From the NCBI GenBank assembly GCA_041672395.1, contig JBAYZS010000020.1, positions 1 through 34,444 on the forward strand: 34,444 nucleotides of DNA. The letters run 5' to 3'. The stretch's first letter is position 1. Each line of letters opens with the position of its first letter. Of this stretch, positions 7,561 to 15,640 are shown one piece after another. Below the pieces are notes generated by a model. That model was not told where the DNA came from, did no database searches, and saw only the letters and a list, made by a program, of their open reading frames with translations. Origin of the DNA: UBA5287 sp041672395. GTDB taxonomy: Bacteria > Bacteroidota > Bacteroidia > Bacteroidales > Dysgonomonadaceae. A program made the position numbers and the translations under genes.

Positions 7561-8649
7561 TTATTCCTTGTCTTTTATGACGTCTTTTACTTCTTGAGTA
7601 GGAATATTTCTTTGTTGTATGTTTCCTGAAGATGAAATAAGGATATTATAAGGAACAAAGGGTACATTATACGATTTTACCATTTCAGATGCCCACCCTT
7701 TTTTGTCAGGAATAACCGTCCAGGGTATGGAATCTTTTTCCATATTTGTTATGGGATATATGTCTGAATCTATATATATGGATACAAAATTAACACTGTC
7801 TTTATTCAACTCAGCGTATTCATTCTTCAATATTTTGATTGTCTCTCTTGACTCAATATCTGAAGACGATATAAAGTTGAGTAATACAGGTTTACCTTTT
7901 AATTCAATGGATTTAATTTCTTTCCCCTCGATATCTTTCATATTGAAATAGGGCATAAAGACACCTTCTGCAGATTTCTTCACTTTTTCATTATAACTCT
8001 TCAGCGATTGCCCCATGGGTAACGAAAGAATATCTTGATTTAAATATCCTAAAACGCGATCCAGAGCTTGAGGATTATCAGGATTCCGGAAGAAATTATT
8101 GATAATGATTAAACTTGAAGCTTTTTCGGGATGAGTTTTCACAAAATCCTCTGCTTTTTGCGTAAGCTCATAATTCAACGAATTTAAATGAGTTTTTAAA
8201 TCGTTCTTGTTTACAGCATTTTCTGCATCACCCGAACGAAAATTGTTATACAATTCGCCTCGTTGAAAAAGTAAGTTGTTGTTTGTTTCTTTGAATGAAG
8301 TTAAATCATCGTTGATTTCATTTCCTTTTACTTGAATAAGGTCAGGTAAATTAGCATCTCCTTTTACACTTATTTTATTCCCCTTGTCTGCAAAAATCAC
8401 ACAAGACGATGAAAAATCGTTAAAATATAATGTCAATACGGTAAGTGTATCAATCTTAGCATTAAAATTGAATTTACCCTTTTTTGAAACTTCTATAGTG
8501 TCAATTGCCAGCGTATCAGTTGAACTAAAAGCGGCCAAAATATAAGGTGTAGAAAGATTGGTCACTTGTCCCTTCAATCTGAAATCATCTCCTTTATTAC
8601 AAGAAAAAAGGAAAAGGGCTAAGGCAATTATGAGAAGGTATTTCTTCAT
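7561..8649 (-). CDS. DUF4369 plus TlpA-like lipoprotein lacking CxxC
   Basis: I chose the ATG at 8647-8649 because it begins a lipoprotein signal (M-K-K-Y, hydrophobic core, L-F-S-C with the lipid cysteine near residue 17); the frame is open further, to 8688. The product is 362 residues. The N-terminal beta-rich region (F-R-L-K-G-Q-V ... I-E-V-S-K-K-G-K-F-N-F) is the DUF4369 pattern common in Bacteroidales thiol-disulfide proteins. The C-terminal domain is TlpA-like (Y-F-N-M-K-D-I-E-G-K-E-I, K-G-K-P-V-L-L-N-F). The active site reads F-I-S-S-S-D-I-E-S-R, with no cysteine at either position, although the cis-Pro segment (V-P-F-V-P-Y) is present. Thiol redox activity is therefore unlikely. It is the first gene of a probable two-gene operon with yifB. 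Confidence 0.83.
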   Translation of the reverse strand: MKKYLLIIALALFLFSCNKGDDFRLKGQVTNLSTPYILAAFSSTDTLAIDTIEVSKKGKFNFNAKIDTLTVLTLYFNDFSSSCVIFADKGNKISVKGDANLPDLIQVKGNEINDDLTSFKETNNNLLFQRGELYNNFRSGDAENAVNKNDLKTHLNSLNYELTQKAEDFVKTHPEKASSLIIINNFFRNPDNPQALDRVLGYLNQDILSLPMGQSLKSYNEKVKKSAEGVFMPYFNMKDIEGKEIKSIELKGKPVLLNFISSSDIESRETIKILKNEYAELNKDSVNFVSIYIDSDIYPITNMEKDSIPWTVIPDKKGWASEMVKSYNVPFVPYNILISSSGNIQQRNIPTQEVKDVIKDKE

Positions 8650-8705
8650 TTCGAAAATCCTAGAATGCAAAGTAGAGAAACTACGCATGCATAATTAATA
8701 TTTTG

Positions 8706-8735
8706 CAAAGATAATGTTTGTTTTATAATATTCAA
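8706..8735 (-). promoter_or_regulatory. promoter of the DUF4369-yifB operon
   Basis: The minus strand shows TATCTTTG (8706-8713) and a TTG (CAA 8733-8735), with a 19 bp gap. It lies about 57 bp upstream of the chosen start, just behind the terminator of the DUF1080 operon. Confidence 0.5.
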
Positions 8736-8757
8736 CTATTTTTACATTTATTTAATG

Positions 8758-8791
8758 AAAAAAAGCCATCGATATTTCGACGGCCTTTTTT
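8758..8791. terminator. terminator after the Gfo-DUF1080 operon
   Basis: GCC-A-TCGA and TCGA-C-GGC form a stem with one mismatch, around a short loop. It is flanked by an A run (8758-8764) and a T run (8785-8791), so it reads as an intrinsic terminator on both strands. It lies 15 bp past the stop of the minus-strand DUF1080 gene. Confidence 0.7.
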
Positions 8792-8805
8792 ATTCTAAAA
8801 TGAGT

Positions 8806-10164
8806 TTAATCCAGTTCTTTGATCTTTATATTTTGAAACCAAACCTCGTCACCATGATCCTGCAGAAGGATAAATCCGTCAGGTGAATTTCCGAAATTAG
8901 GCCAATCCTTATATTTGCTGTAATCTATGAGAGCGTTCCACATCTGGTTGTTTCGTTCGTATTCCAGAATTTTTACATCATTGAGCCAATGTTCAACATG
9001 ATTTCCTTTTACAATAATCATTGCAGTATTAAAAAATCCTGCTCTGAAAGGTTTGTTTTCCGGTGCCGGAATCAAATCATAGAGTGAACCTAAGGTTCTG
9101 TTTCCGTTTACTCCCAGTTTTGCATCAGGATGTATTTTATCATCCAATATCTGGTATTCACAACCAATAGCAGAACCTTCACCTTTATTCATTTCAGGAT
9201 CTACGAAATATTTGACGCCGCTGTTTGCACCTTCTGTAATTTTGAAATCAACTTTTAAGATAAAGTTCTTGTACTTCCTGGTTGTCACGATATCGCCACC
9301 ATTAGTCGATTCGCCACCAGTACCTTTTTTTACCTTTAACATACTGTTTTCTATTACCCAACCCTTTTCAGGGAATACGTCTAATTTTGCACCACGCCAT
9401 CCGTTACTTGTTTTGCCGTCCCACAATAATTTCCATCCATCATTAGCTTCTCTTTCAGAAACGGAGTTGGCAACAGCGTTTATTTGCTTGATACCGTTTC
9501 CATTGTCTTTTGTCTTGAATTGTTCAAGATTATCAGTCATGATTCGGATATTTTTCCAAGAAACCGTTTTTCCTTCATCAGCTTTATTTCCAATTTGATG
9601 AACCTGTAAAGCGATGAATCCGGAAGAAGTCACATTGTCTAATAAATCTACACACGGAACACCGTTTATCCATGTGCGGATGGAGTTGCCAATGGCTTCA
9701 ATACGTGCTTTATTCCACTCTCCGTTCTTGAATGCTTTTTGTCCTGTCGGATTGATATCCAGCGGGTAAAGCCATCCACGACGTGCTTCGTCATACACTC
9801 CACCTGTCCATGCTCTGTTGGAAGGGTCAATTTCAAATTGATATCCGTGAACGCGACCGTTATTGTATTCTTTCAAGCTGTTGCTTCTGAATTGCACACC
9901 AGAATTTAGACCTTCATCCACTTTAAAATCAAACTCTAAAATGAAATCGCTGTACATTTTATCGGTTGCCAGAAATGTGTTGGGAGTTCCCATTTTGGAA
10001 ATGCCGACAATTGTTTTGTCCTGCACTTTATATTCTGCTGTTCCGTTCAATTTTGTCCAGCCTTTCAGGTTTTTCCCATTAAAAAGGTCTTGCCATTTAG
10101 GCTCCTGTGCAAAAGCGGAAATAACTATCATGATTGATAACAGTGTCAATATGCTTTTTTTCAT
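8806..10164 (-). CDS. secreted protein with two DUF1080 domains (3-keto-disaccharide hydrolase family)
   Basis: This 452-residue protein has a Sec signal (cleavage near A-F-A-Q, residue 19-20). It carries two tandem concanavalin-like DUF1080 domains. The first (about 23-212) opens W-Q-D-L-F-N-G-K-N-L-K-G-W. The second (about 243-450) opens W-K-L-L-W-D-G-K-T-S-N-G-W and ends W-F-Q-N-I-K-I-K-E-L. DUF1080 proteins are linked to hydrolysis or lyase cleavage of 3-keto-glycosides. It lies 14 bp downstream of a Tat-exported Gfo/Idh/MocA oxidoreductase, exactly the partner needed to make a 3-keto-glycoside, so the two are inferred to act as a pair in the periplasm. The sugar is unknown. The operon ends at the hairpin at 8758-8791. 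Confidence 0.88.
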   Translation of the reverse strand: MKKSILTLLSIMIVISAFAQEPKWQDLFNGKNLKGWTKLNGTAEYKVQDKTIVGISKMGTPNTFLATDKMYSDFILEFDFKVDEGLNSGVQFRSNSLKEYNNGRVHGYQFEIDPSNRAWTGGVYDEARRGWLYPLDINPTGQKAFKNGEWNKARIEAIGNSIRTWINGVPCVDLLDNVTSSGFIALQVHQIGNKADEGKTVSWKNIRIMTDNLEQFKTKDNGNGIKQINAVANSVSEREANDGWKLLWDGKTSNGWRGAKLDVFPEKGWVIENSMLKVKKGTGGESTNGGDIVTTRKYKNFILKVDFKITEGANSGVKYFVDPEMNKGEGSAIGCEYQILDDKIHPDAKLGVNGNRTLGSLYDLIPAPENKPFRAGFFNTAMIIVKGNHVEHWLNDVKILEYERNNQMWNALIDYSKYKDWPNFGNSPDGFILLQDHGDEVWFQNIKIKELD

Positions 10165-10178
10165 ATTTTTATTATGGT

Positions 10179-11609
10179 TTAAATTTTATAAAAGTCTTCC
10201 CATCCTTTTCTTGGAGGTTCACCTGTAAGCAATGCATCAGCAAAAGCATCATTGGTGATTCTTTTTGTTTCTCTGTCAAAGAGAATTCGTTTGTTCAATC
10301 TTTGTGCAACAACTCCCAAATTCAGTACCTGACTCAAAGGACCTGAAATTTCGAAAGGAGAGCGCGCTTTTTCTTTTCCCTGACAAGCCAGCAAGAAGTT
10401 TGCATAGTGGTTAGATGTACTTTTAGGCACTTCGGGAAGTTTTTTCTCCATTTCTTTTGCTTTTTCTTCCGGAATAATGCTCAAAGTACTACCATGTGAT
10501 CCACCTTTAAATGTCAGTTCTTTACTATATATTTCCTTTCCAGGATTCAGTTTCATTGGTTTAATGTTACCCCCATCCGAACCAACAGATGCCGGAATGT
10601 TAGGATCGATTTCCGAAATGCCGTATCCTTTAGGAACGCTAGGGATATTATCCACCCCATCGTACCATGTTAAAACTACCGGTGGCATTTTTCCTCTTTT
10701 TGGGAATTTGAATTCCAAAGTACTTGACATTGGGAAGAAATAATCGTTATGTCCTATCAGTTTTACAGGATTAACTTCCTCAGGCAGACCCAGATCCAGG
10801 AATCTGTGAGAAGTGTCAATGATATGAGCTCCCCAGTCACCCAGAACCCCCATACCCAGATCATACCAGCAACGCCATTGTCCATAATGAAAATCTTTGT
10901 TGAAATCGTGATAGTCGCGGGTCTGTAACCATAAATCCCAATCGAGTGTTTCAGGAATTGGTTCTGCAGCGGGGAATTTTTTGATATTTGGATCCCATGT
11001 GTGCCAGCGTCGTGAGTTATTCATGTGAGCTGTAATAGCAGTCACATCTTTAATAATTCCAGCCTCTTTCCATGCTTTAAACTGAAAGTAGTTAGCTTCG
11101 GAATGTCCTTGATTTCCCATTTGTGTAACCACTTTTGGGTTTTTCCTTGCAGCTTGCATCATCAGTTCCACTTCATGAAAAGTTCTTCCCATCGGTTTTT
11201 CGACATAAACATGTTTACCTTCCGCAATAGCCATCATGACAGCCGGGAAATGTGCAAAGTCGGGTGTTGTAACAACAACAGCCTCTATTTCATTTCCCAT
11301 TTTGTCGAACATCTCCCTAAAATCTTTGAATCGTTTAGCATTTGGGAATTTGTCAAGGGCTTTTTTTGTATGTTCTGCCCCAAGATCCACATCACATAAA
11401 GCAACAACATTAGCCAATCCAGTTTTGTCGAATTCGCTCAGAATGTCCCAACCTCTGTTTCCAATTCCAATGTGAGCAACATTTATTTTTTTGTTTGCTC
11501 CAACAACTTTACTGTAACTTGCTGCATTCATTTTTGTTGATAACCCGCCAACGGCAATTCCGGCAGATGTCAACATAGCATTTCTTAAAAAATCTCTTCT
11601 AGTAGTCAT
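10179..11609 (-). CDS. Tat-exported Gfo/Idh/MocA-family oxidoreductase
   Basis: This 476-residue protein starts with a twin-arginine signal (T-T-R-R-D-F-L-R-N, residues 2-10) and a hydrophobic segment to about residue 30. The Rossmann motif G-I-G-N-R-G is at 48-53, C-D-V-D-L at 72-76 and the family E-K-P at 137-139. The C-terminal alpha/beta domain includes G-D-W-G-A-H-I-I-D. Tat export means the protein folds, and probably binds NAD(P), before crossing the membrane. Members next to DUF1080 genes are thought to oxidise the C3 hydroxyl of glycosides, preparing a keto-elimination or hydrolysis step. It heads the operon with the downstream DUF1080 gene. The substrate is not readable from sequence. 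Confidence 0.92.
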   Translation of the reverse strand: MTTRRDFLRNAMLTSAGIAVGGLSTKMNAASYSKVVGANKKINVAHIGIGNRGWDILSEFDKTGLANVVALCDVDLGAEHTKKALDKFPNAKRFKDFREMFDKMGNEIEAVVVTTPDFAHFPAVMMAIAEGKHVYVEKPMGRTFHEVELMMQAARKNPKVVTQMGNQGHSEANYFQFKAWKEAGIIKDVTAITAHMNNSRRWHTWDPNIKKFPAAEPIPETLDWDLWLQTRDYHDFNKDFHYGQWRCWYDLGMGVLGDWGAHIIDTSHRFLDLGLPEEVNPVKLIGHNDYFFPMSSTLEFKFPKRGKMPPVVLTWYDGVDNIPSVPKGYGISEIDPNIPASVGSDGGNIKPMKLNPGKEIYSKELTFKGGSHGSTLSIIPEEKAKEMEKKLPEVPKSTSNHYANFLLACQGKEKARSPFEISGPLSQVLNLGVVAQRLNKRILFDRETKRITNDAFADALLTGEPPRKGWEDFYKI

Positions 11610-11661
11610 GTATTATTTTTTAAATTGATAGTTTGTTTCGTATTTATAATTTGTGTGTTTG

Positions 11662-11669
11662 CAAATATA
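11662..11669 (-). promoter_or_regulatory. possible -7 element of the Gfo-DUF1080 operon
   Basis: CAAATATA on the plus strand is TATATTTG on the minus strand, 52 bp upstream of the Gfo start. No -33 match is visible. A perfect inverted repeat, TTCATT (11676-11681) with AATGAA (11686-11691), lies just upstream and could be an operator. Confidence 0.3.
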
Positions 11670-11722
11670 TAGCATTTCATTGATTAATGAATGTGTATCT
11701 GCTCATTAATCCCAATTGTATG

Positions 11723-13009
11723 TCAATAATTAAAACGATCGCGATGCGCCCACAATCCCAATGCCGGGTTTGAAATAAAATATATTTCTTCTCCGTTTTC
11801 AAGGATGTTTGTTCCTTCTTTAAGATTTTTCACCTGATATTTTTCCATCACTTCGTCGATATCCGCCCATTCAAACCCAACACTTTCTATTTCTTTCTGC
11901 GTAAGGTTTTCGCTATTTTTTCCAGGACAATAAGTAATGGAAAACCTACCTTCTGAAGATCCGTGAATTAGGTGTGCAGCCGCACTCAAGTTGTTTTGCA
12001 ATTCTTCGTTTTCAGAAACTGCTTGCAATGTGGCCGGTGTTCCGTAATAACCATATTTTCTGATAAGTCGGTCAATCTCTTTGTCTTCACCAAATTCAAT
12101 TAAAGAAGGAGCTAAAATGATCAGTTGTCCCCCTTCAGCAATTGCCATTCTTGTTCTATAAACTGATTTATTTCCAAGCCATGTGCTTTTAAATTCCGTA
12201 GGGTCCAGCCAAACGATCACCTTTTTCAAAGGATGCTCAACCATCTCAAAATTAACCTTCAGCGAAAGTTTCGCCGCTTCGTCAAATACGTCGTACGAAT
12301 CACCCACAAATAATCCGAACGTTTGTTGTTCGCCATCTTTATTCACCCCTACAACCGTAAGAACATATATTACAGAAAGAATATGTCCAAAGTTATCAGA
12401 AGCATAGTTAAAAAGTTTTCTCACGGGTGTATCCGGATGACCCATCATTCGTTCCATGCCATAAACAGCCCCAACATAATGACTTTTATTGATAGCTTCT
12501 GCTCCACCAGTTCCAACAAAGATATTTTTATTATAATTAGCCATTCCAACAACTTCGTGAGGCACCACCTGTCCAATAGAAAGAATCAAATCGAAATTGC
12601 CATCCACCAAAAGTTTGTTCACCTGTGCCGGCCAGTCGAAATGCAGTTTTCCTTCAGATATCTCTTCCACAAATTCTGCCGGTACTCTTCCCAAGGTAAC
12701 CACATCGTTACGCCAATCGTGATCACGAAATAGTTCGCGAGGAGTTTCGCCGAACATATGTTTTATCTGCTCGTCTGTCATTGGTGAGTGCGTTCCCAAA
12801 GCCGGAAGCACATCCGTGAGTCTATTGCCAAAATATTCCCAGGCAATTTCTGTCAGTTCCCCCGCTCTGCTAGGTAGTCGAGTATAGTCGGGTGGGATAG
12901 CAAGAACTTTTTGTTTTTCTCCTATAAGGTTCAATGCCTCATAAAGACCTTTTTTCAGATCCTCATTCGTCATGTTGTTATCGGGAGATCCATTTTGATA
13001 GTAAATCAT
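11723..13009 (-). CDS. LarA-like (DUF2088) nickel-pincer-type hydroxyacid racemase/epimerase homologue
   Basis: This 428-residue protein (an alternative start at Met13, 12973, is also plausible) belongs to the lactate racemase LarA/DUF2088 superfamily. It has an N-terminal P-P-D-Y-T-R-L-P motif (39-46), G-T-H-S-P (72-76), D-H-D-W-R (96-100), and His151, Lys161 and His177. From memory the LarA reference residues are His174, Lys184 and His200; the spacings (10 and 16) are identical here, so the lysine that carries the nickel pincer nucleotide and its histidine partners appear conserved. The position near LarA Arg75 is Ser75 here, suggesting a substrate other than lactate. The superfamily is reported to include a D-gluconate 2-epimerase. 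Being last in a uronate operon with gnd, mannonate/gluconate epimerisation is the inferred reaction. The cofactor genes larB, larC and larE are not in this window. Confidence 0.85.
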   Translation of the reverse strand: MIYYQNGSPDNNMTNEDLKKGLYEALNLIGEKQKVLAIPPDYTRLPSRAGELTEIAWEYFGNRLTDVLPALGTHSPMTDEQIKHMFGETPRELFRDHDWRNDVVTLGRVPAEFVEEISEGKLHFDWPAQVNKLLVDGNFDLILSIGQVVPHEVVGMANYNKNIFVGTGGAEAINKSHYVGAVYGMERMMGHPDTPVRKLFNYASDNFGHILSVIYVLTVVGVNKDGEQQTFGLFVGDSYDVFDEAAKLSLKVNFEMVEHPLKKVIVWLDPTEFKSTWLGNKSVYRTRMAIAEGGQLIILAPSLIEFGEDKEIDRLIRKYGYYGTPATLQAVSENEELQNNLSAAAHLIHGSSEGRFSITYCPGKNSENLTQKEIESVGFEWADIDEVMEKYQVKNLKEGTNILENGEEIYFISNPALGLWAHRDRFNY

Positions 13010-13021
13010 TTTTTTGAGGAA

Positions 13022-13055
13022 TGTTCATAACGCGAATGAATTCACGTTATGAACA
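13022..13055 (-). other. long inverted repeat between gnd and the larA-like gene
   Basis: TGTTCATAACG (13022-13032) pairs perfectly with CGTTATGAACA (13045-13055). After one mismatch, three more inner pairs (GAA/TTC) close on a TGAA loop. It occupies the 60 bp gap between gnd and the larA-like gene, the only large gap in the operon. No T-run follows on the minus strand, so a simple intrinsic terminator is unlikely. An RNA processing or stability hairpin, or a protein operator, fits better. Confidence 0.6.
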
Positions 13056-13069
13056 CTTTAATTTAAAAT

Positions 13070-14524
13070 TTATACCAAATAAGTTGTAGAAGCAGTATCA
13101 CCACCGTGCCCCGTCCAGTCTGTATGGAAGAACTCGCCTCGTGGTTTATCTGTTCTTTCATATTGATGCGCTCCAAAATAGTCGCGTTGTGCCTGTAAAA
13201 GGTTAGATGGAAGTCGTTCCGTGCGAACCCCGTCAAAATAGGATAAAGCAGAAGTCAGTGCCGGAGCAGGGATACCATTCAATAAAGCAGTAGAGCAAAC
13301 CCTTCGCCAGCTTTCCTGAGCCGATTCTACAGCATTTTTAAAGAACGGATCCAGTAAGAGATTTTCCAAACTTGGATTTTTGTCATAAGCATTTTTTATA
13401 TCCCCCAAGAATCTTGAGCGGATAATACATCCTCCGCGCCACATCAATGCGATACCCCCATAGTTTAGGTTCCATTTATATTCTTTTGCCGCTTCAGTCA
13501 TCAAATCATATCCTTGCGCATAAGAAATAATTTTTGCAGCATAAATAGCCTGTTCCAGATCGTTTATAAACTGTTGTTTGTCGCCCATAAAGTTTGGTTT
13601 TGTCTGAGCTATCACTTTAGAAGCTTTTGTTCTCAAGTCTTTCTGTGCCGACAAGTTGCGAGAAAATACCGATTCACCGATCAGTGTCAGTGGAACACCC
13701 AGTTCCAGTGCGCTAACAACCGTCCATTTTCCAGTACCTTTCTGTCCAGCTTTATCTAAAATCTTATCCACCGTTGGTTCACCGTTTTCATCCTTATAAG
13801 CAAGAATATTTCCAGTGATCTCAATTAAATAAGAGTCCAGTTTTCCTTTGTTCCATTGTTTGAATACCTCTGATTGTTCAAATGCATCCATTCCCAACAG
13901 ATCTTTCATCAAGTGGTAAGCCTCGTTAATAATCTGAATATCACCATATTCGATGCCGTTATGTACCATCTTTACAAAATGTCCTGCCCCATCTTCACCT
14001 ACCCAGTCGCAGCAAGGAGTACCATCCTCCACTTTTGCCGCTATCGATTGAAAAATATTTTTCATAAAGGGCCATGCAGCTGGAGAACCCCCCGGCATCA
14101 TTGAAGGACCCTTAAGTGCACCTTCTTCACCACCCGAAACTCCAGTACCGATGAACAGCAACCCTTTACTTTCGACATATTTTGTACGTCTTACCGTATC
14201 AGGGAAATGGCTATTACCACCATCAATGATTATATCTCCCGGTTCGAGTAATGGAATCAGTTGTTCTATAAAATCGTCAACAGGTTGACCAGCTTTCACG
14301 AGCATCATCACTTTGCGAGGACTTTCCAAAGAATTTACCAGTTCTTCCAAAGATTGCGTACCAATAAAATTTTTTCCAGCGCCTCTGCCCTGAATAAATT
14401 TATCCACTTTATCAACAGTACGATTAAAAACAGCTACAGTAAACCCTTTACTTTCCATGTTAAGAACCAGGTTTTCGCCCATAACTGCAAGTCCAATCAG
14501 TCCGATATCAGCTTTTTCTTTCAT
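13070..14524 (-). CDS. gnd: 6-phosphogluconate dehydrogenase, decarboxylating
   Basis: This 484-residue protein is full length for the long (E. coli-type) family. It has the N-terminal Rossmann motif G-L-A-V-M-G-E-N-L (10-18), the 6PGDH signature with catalytic Lys in G-A-G-H-F-V-K-M-V-H-N-G-I-E-Y (about 181-195), the all-helical domain with G-G-I-A-L-M-W-R-G-G-C-I-I-R, and the C-terminal tail reaching the partner subunit (H-T-D-W-T-G-H-G-G). It oxidises 6-phosphogluconate to ribulose-5-phosphate, CO2 and NAD(P)H in the cytoplasm. Its place inside a glucuronate operon is unusual for the classic KDG route, which never makes 6-phosphogluconate, and suggests gluconate is an intermediate. It lies 24 bp after the kinase gene. 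Confidence 0.97.
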   Translation of the reverse strand: MKEKADIGLIGLAVMGENLVLNMESKGFTVAVFNRTVDKVDKFIQGRGAGKNFIGTQSLEELVNSLESPRKVMMLVKAGQPVDDFIEQLIPLLEPGDIIIDGGNSHFPDTVRRTKYVESKGLLFIGTGVSGGEEGALKGPSMMPGGSPAAWPFMKNIFQSIAAKVEDGTPCCDWVGEDGAGHFVKMVHNGIEYGDIQIINEAYHLMKDLLGMDAFEQSEVFKQWNKGKLDSYLIEITGNILAYKDENGEPTVDKILDKAGQKGTGKWTVVSALELGVPLTLIGESVFSRNLSAQKDLRTKASKVIAQTKPNFMGDKQQFINDLEQAIYAAKIISYAQGYDLMTEAAKEYKWNLNYGGIALMWRGGCIIRSRFLGDIKNAYDKNPSLENLLLDPFFKNAVESAQESWRRVCSTALLNGIPAPALTSALSYFDGVRTERLPSNLLQAQRDYFGAHQYERTDKPRGEFFHTDWTGHGGDTASTTYLV

Positions 14525-14548
14525 CTTTTATTTTATATTATTTATTAT

Positions 14549-15628
14549 CTATCTTTTAACCCGAGCATTACCTTCCCAGATGCTCCAAATCATATCCTCA
14601 TCCGACGGTTGAGCATAATCAGTAAGGAAAGTCGTTGCCAAAGCTCCGCTAGCCCAAGCGAATTGTATCCATTTTTGTGAAGGCATTTCTTTTAGAATAG
14701 CATAAAGTAATCCCCCAACGAATCCATCACCCCCTCCAATTCTATCCATTACTACTATAGGCTTTGGATTAACCACATGCCAATTACCATTTTCATAAAC
14801 AATTGCTCCCCAAAGATGTTCGTTAACGCTCACCACCTCACGCAATGTATTTGCAAAAACAGAAACATTAGGATAAGATTTTTGAGCATTGATAATCATC
14901 CCTTTGAAAGCATCCATTGCCGACTCAATATCTTCTCCTCCCGCTTTAGGACCTTCAATTCCCAGGCAAAGTTGAAAATCTTCTTCATTTCCGATGAGAA
15001 TATCAGAAAGAGATGCTATTTCATGGAACACCTGTTTCAATTCAGTTTCTCTACCTTTCCAAAAAGTAGCTCTATAATTAAGGTCGAAAGAAATTAATGT
15101 ACCATATTTTTTTGCGAAACGTGCAATTTCCAGGCAGAAAGTAGCCGTATCCGGTGATAGTGCAGCAATTAATCCAGAAAGATGAACGATTTGTACCCCA
15201 TCTTTTCCGAATATACGTTCAAGATCGAAATCTTTGACATTCAAAGTCCTTCCCACTTCTCCAGCCCTGTCGTTTTGTACCCTCGGTCCTCTGAGTCCAA
15301 AGCCGCTATCCGCAATATTGAACTGATGACGATAACCCCATGGTCCACCTTGTGGTACTTCAGGACCTTCGAAATCGATGAAGCGGTGACGAAGATCAGA
15401 TTTTATAAAAGCAGCTATCGGACTATCTTTTACAAAGGTAGTCAGCACTTTAACCGGTAATCCCAAATACGAAGAAATGCTTGCGACATTAGTCTCAGCG
15501 CTAGTGGCCTGCATTTCGAACATTTTGCTGCTATGAACCGGTTGTCCATTTATCGGAGTGATTCTTACGCCCATGCTTGAAGCAACAAGCAAAGAATATT
15601 TTGCGTTATCTCTTAATTTAAGTGACAT
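14549..15628 (-). CDS. PfkB/ribokinase-family sugar-acid kinase (KDG-kinase-like)
   Basis: This 359-residue protein shows the PfkB fold: an A-T-S-A-E-T-N-V-A substrate loop (41-49), S-F-D-L-N-Y-R-A-T-F-W (180-190, typical of 2-keto-3-deoxygluconate kinases), the G-N-E-E-D-F motif (213-218), and the C-terminal anion-hole signature D-R-I-G-G-G-D-G-F (295-303) with catalytic Asp301. The standard call would be KdgK, but the operon has no mannonate dehydratase to make KDG, whereas gnd needs 6-phosphogluconate. Gluconate is therefore an alternative substrate. An atypical stretch at about 94-123 (G-G-P-W-G-Y-R-H ... G-P-R-V-Q-N-D) lies in the lid region. The start is 12 bp after the SDR stop. The family is certain; the substrate is not. 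Confidence 0.9.
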   Translation of the reverse strand: MSLKLRDNAKYSLLVASSMGVRITPINGQPVHSSKMFEMQATSAETNVASISSYLGLPVKVLTTFVKDSPIAAFIKSDLRHRFIDFEGPEVPQGGPWGYRHQFNIADSGFGLRGPRVQNDRAGEVGRTLNVKDFDLERIFGKDGVQIVHLSGLIAALSPDTATFCLEIARFAKKYGTLISFDLNYRATFWKGRETELKQVFHEIASLSDILIGNEEDFQLCLGIEGPKAGGEDIESAMDAFKGMIINAQKSYPNVSVFANTLREVVSVNEHLWGAIVYENGNWHVVNPKPIVVMDRIGGGDGFVGGLLYAILKEMPSQKWIQFAWASGALATTFLTDYAQPSDEDMIWSIWEGNARVKR

Positions 15629-15640
15629 AATGATTTTGTT

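Noticed and set aside
13022..13055. Hairpin after gnd as an intrinsic terminator
   Set aside because: No U-tract follows the stem on the minus strand; the bases after it are ATTCCTC and then A's.
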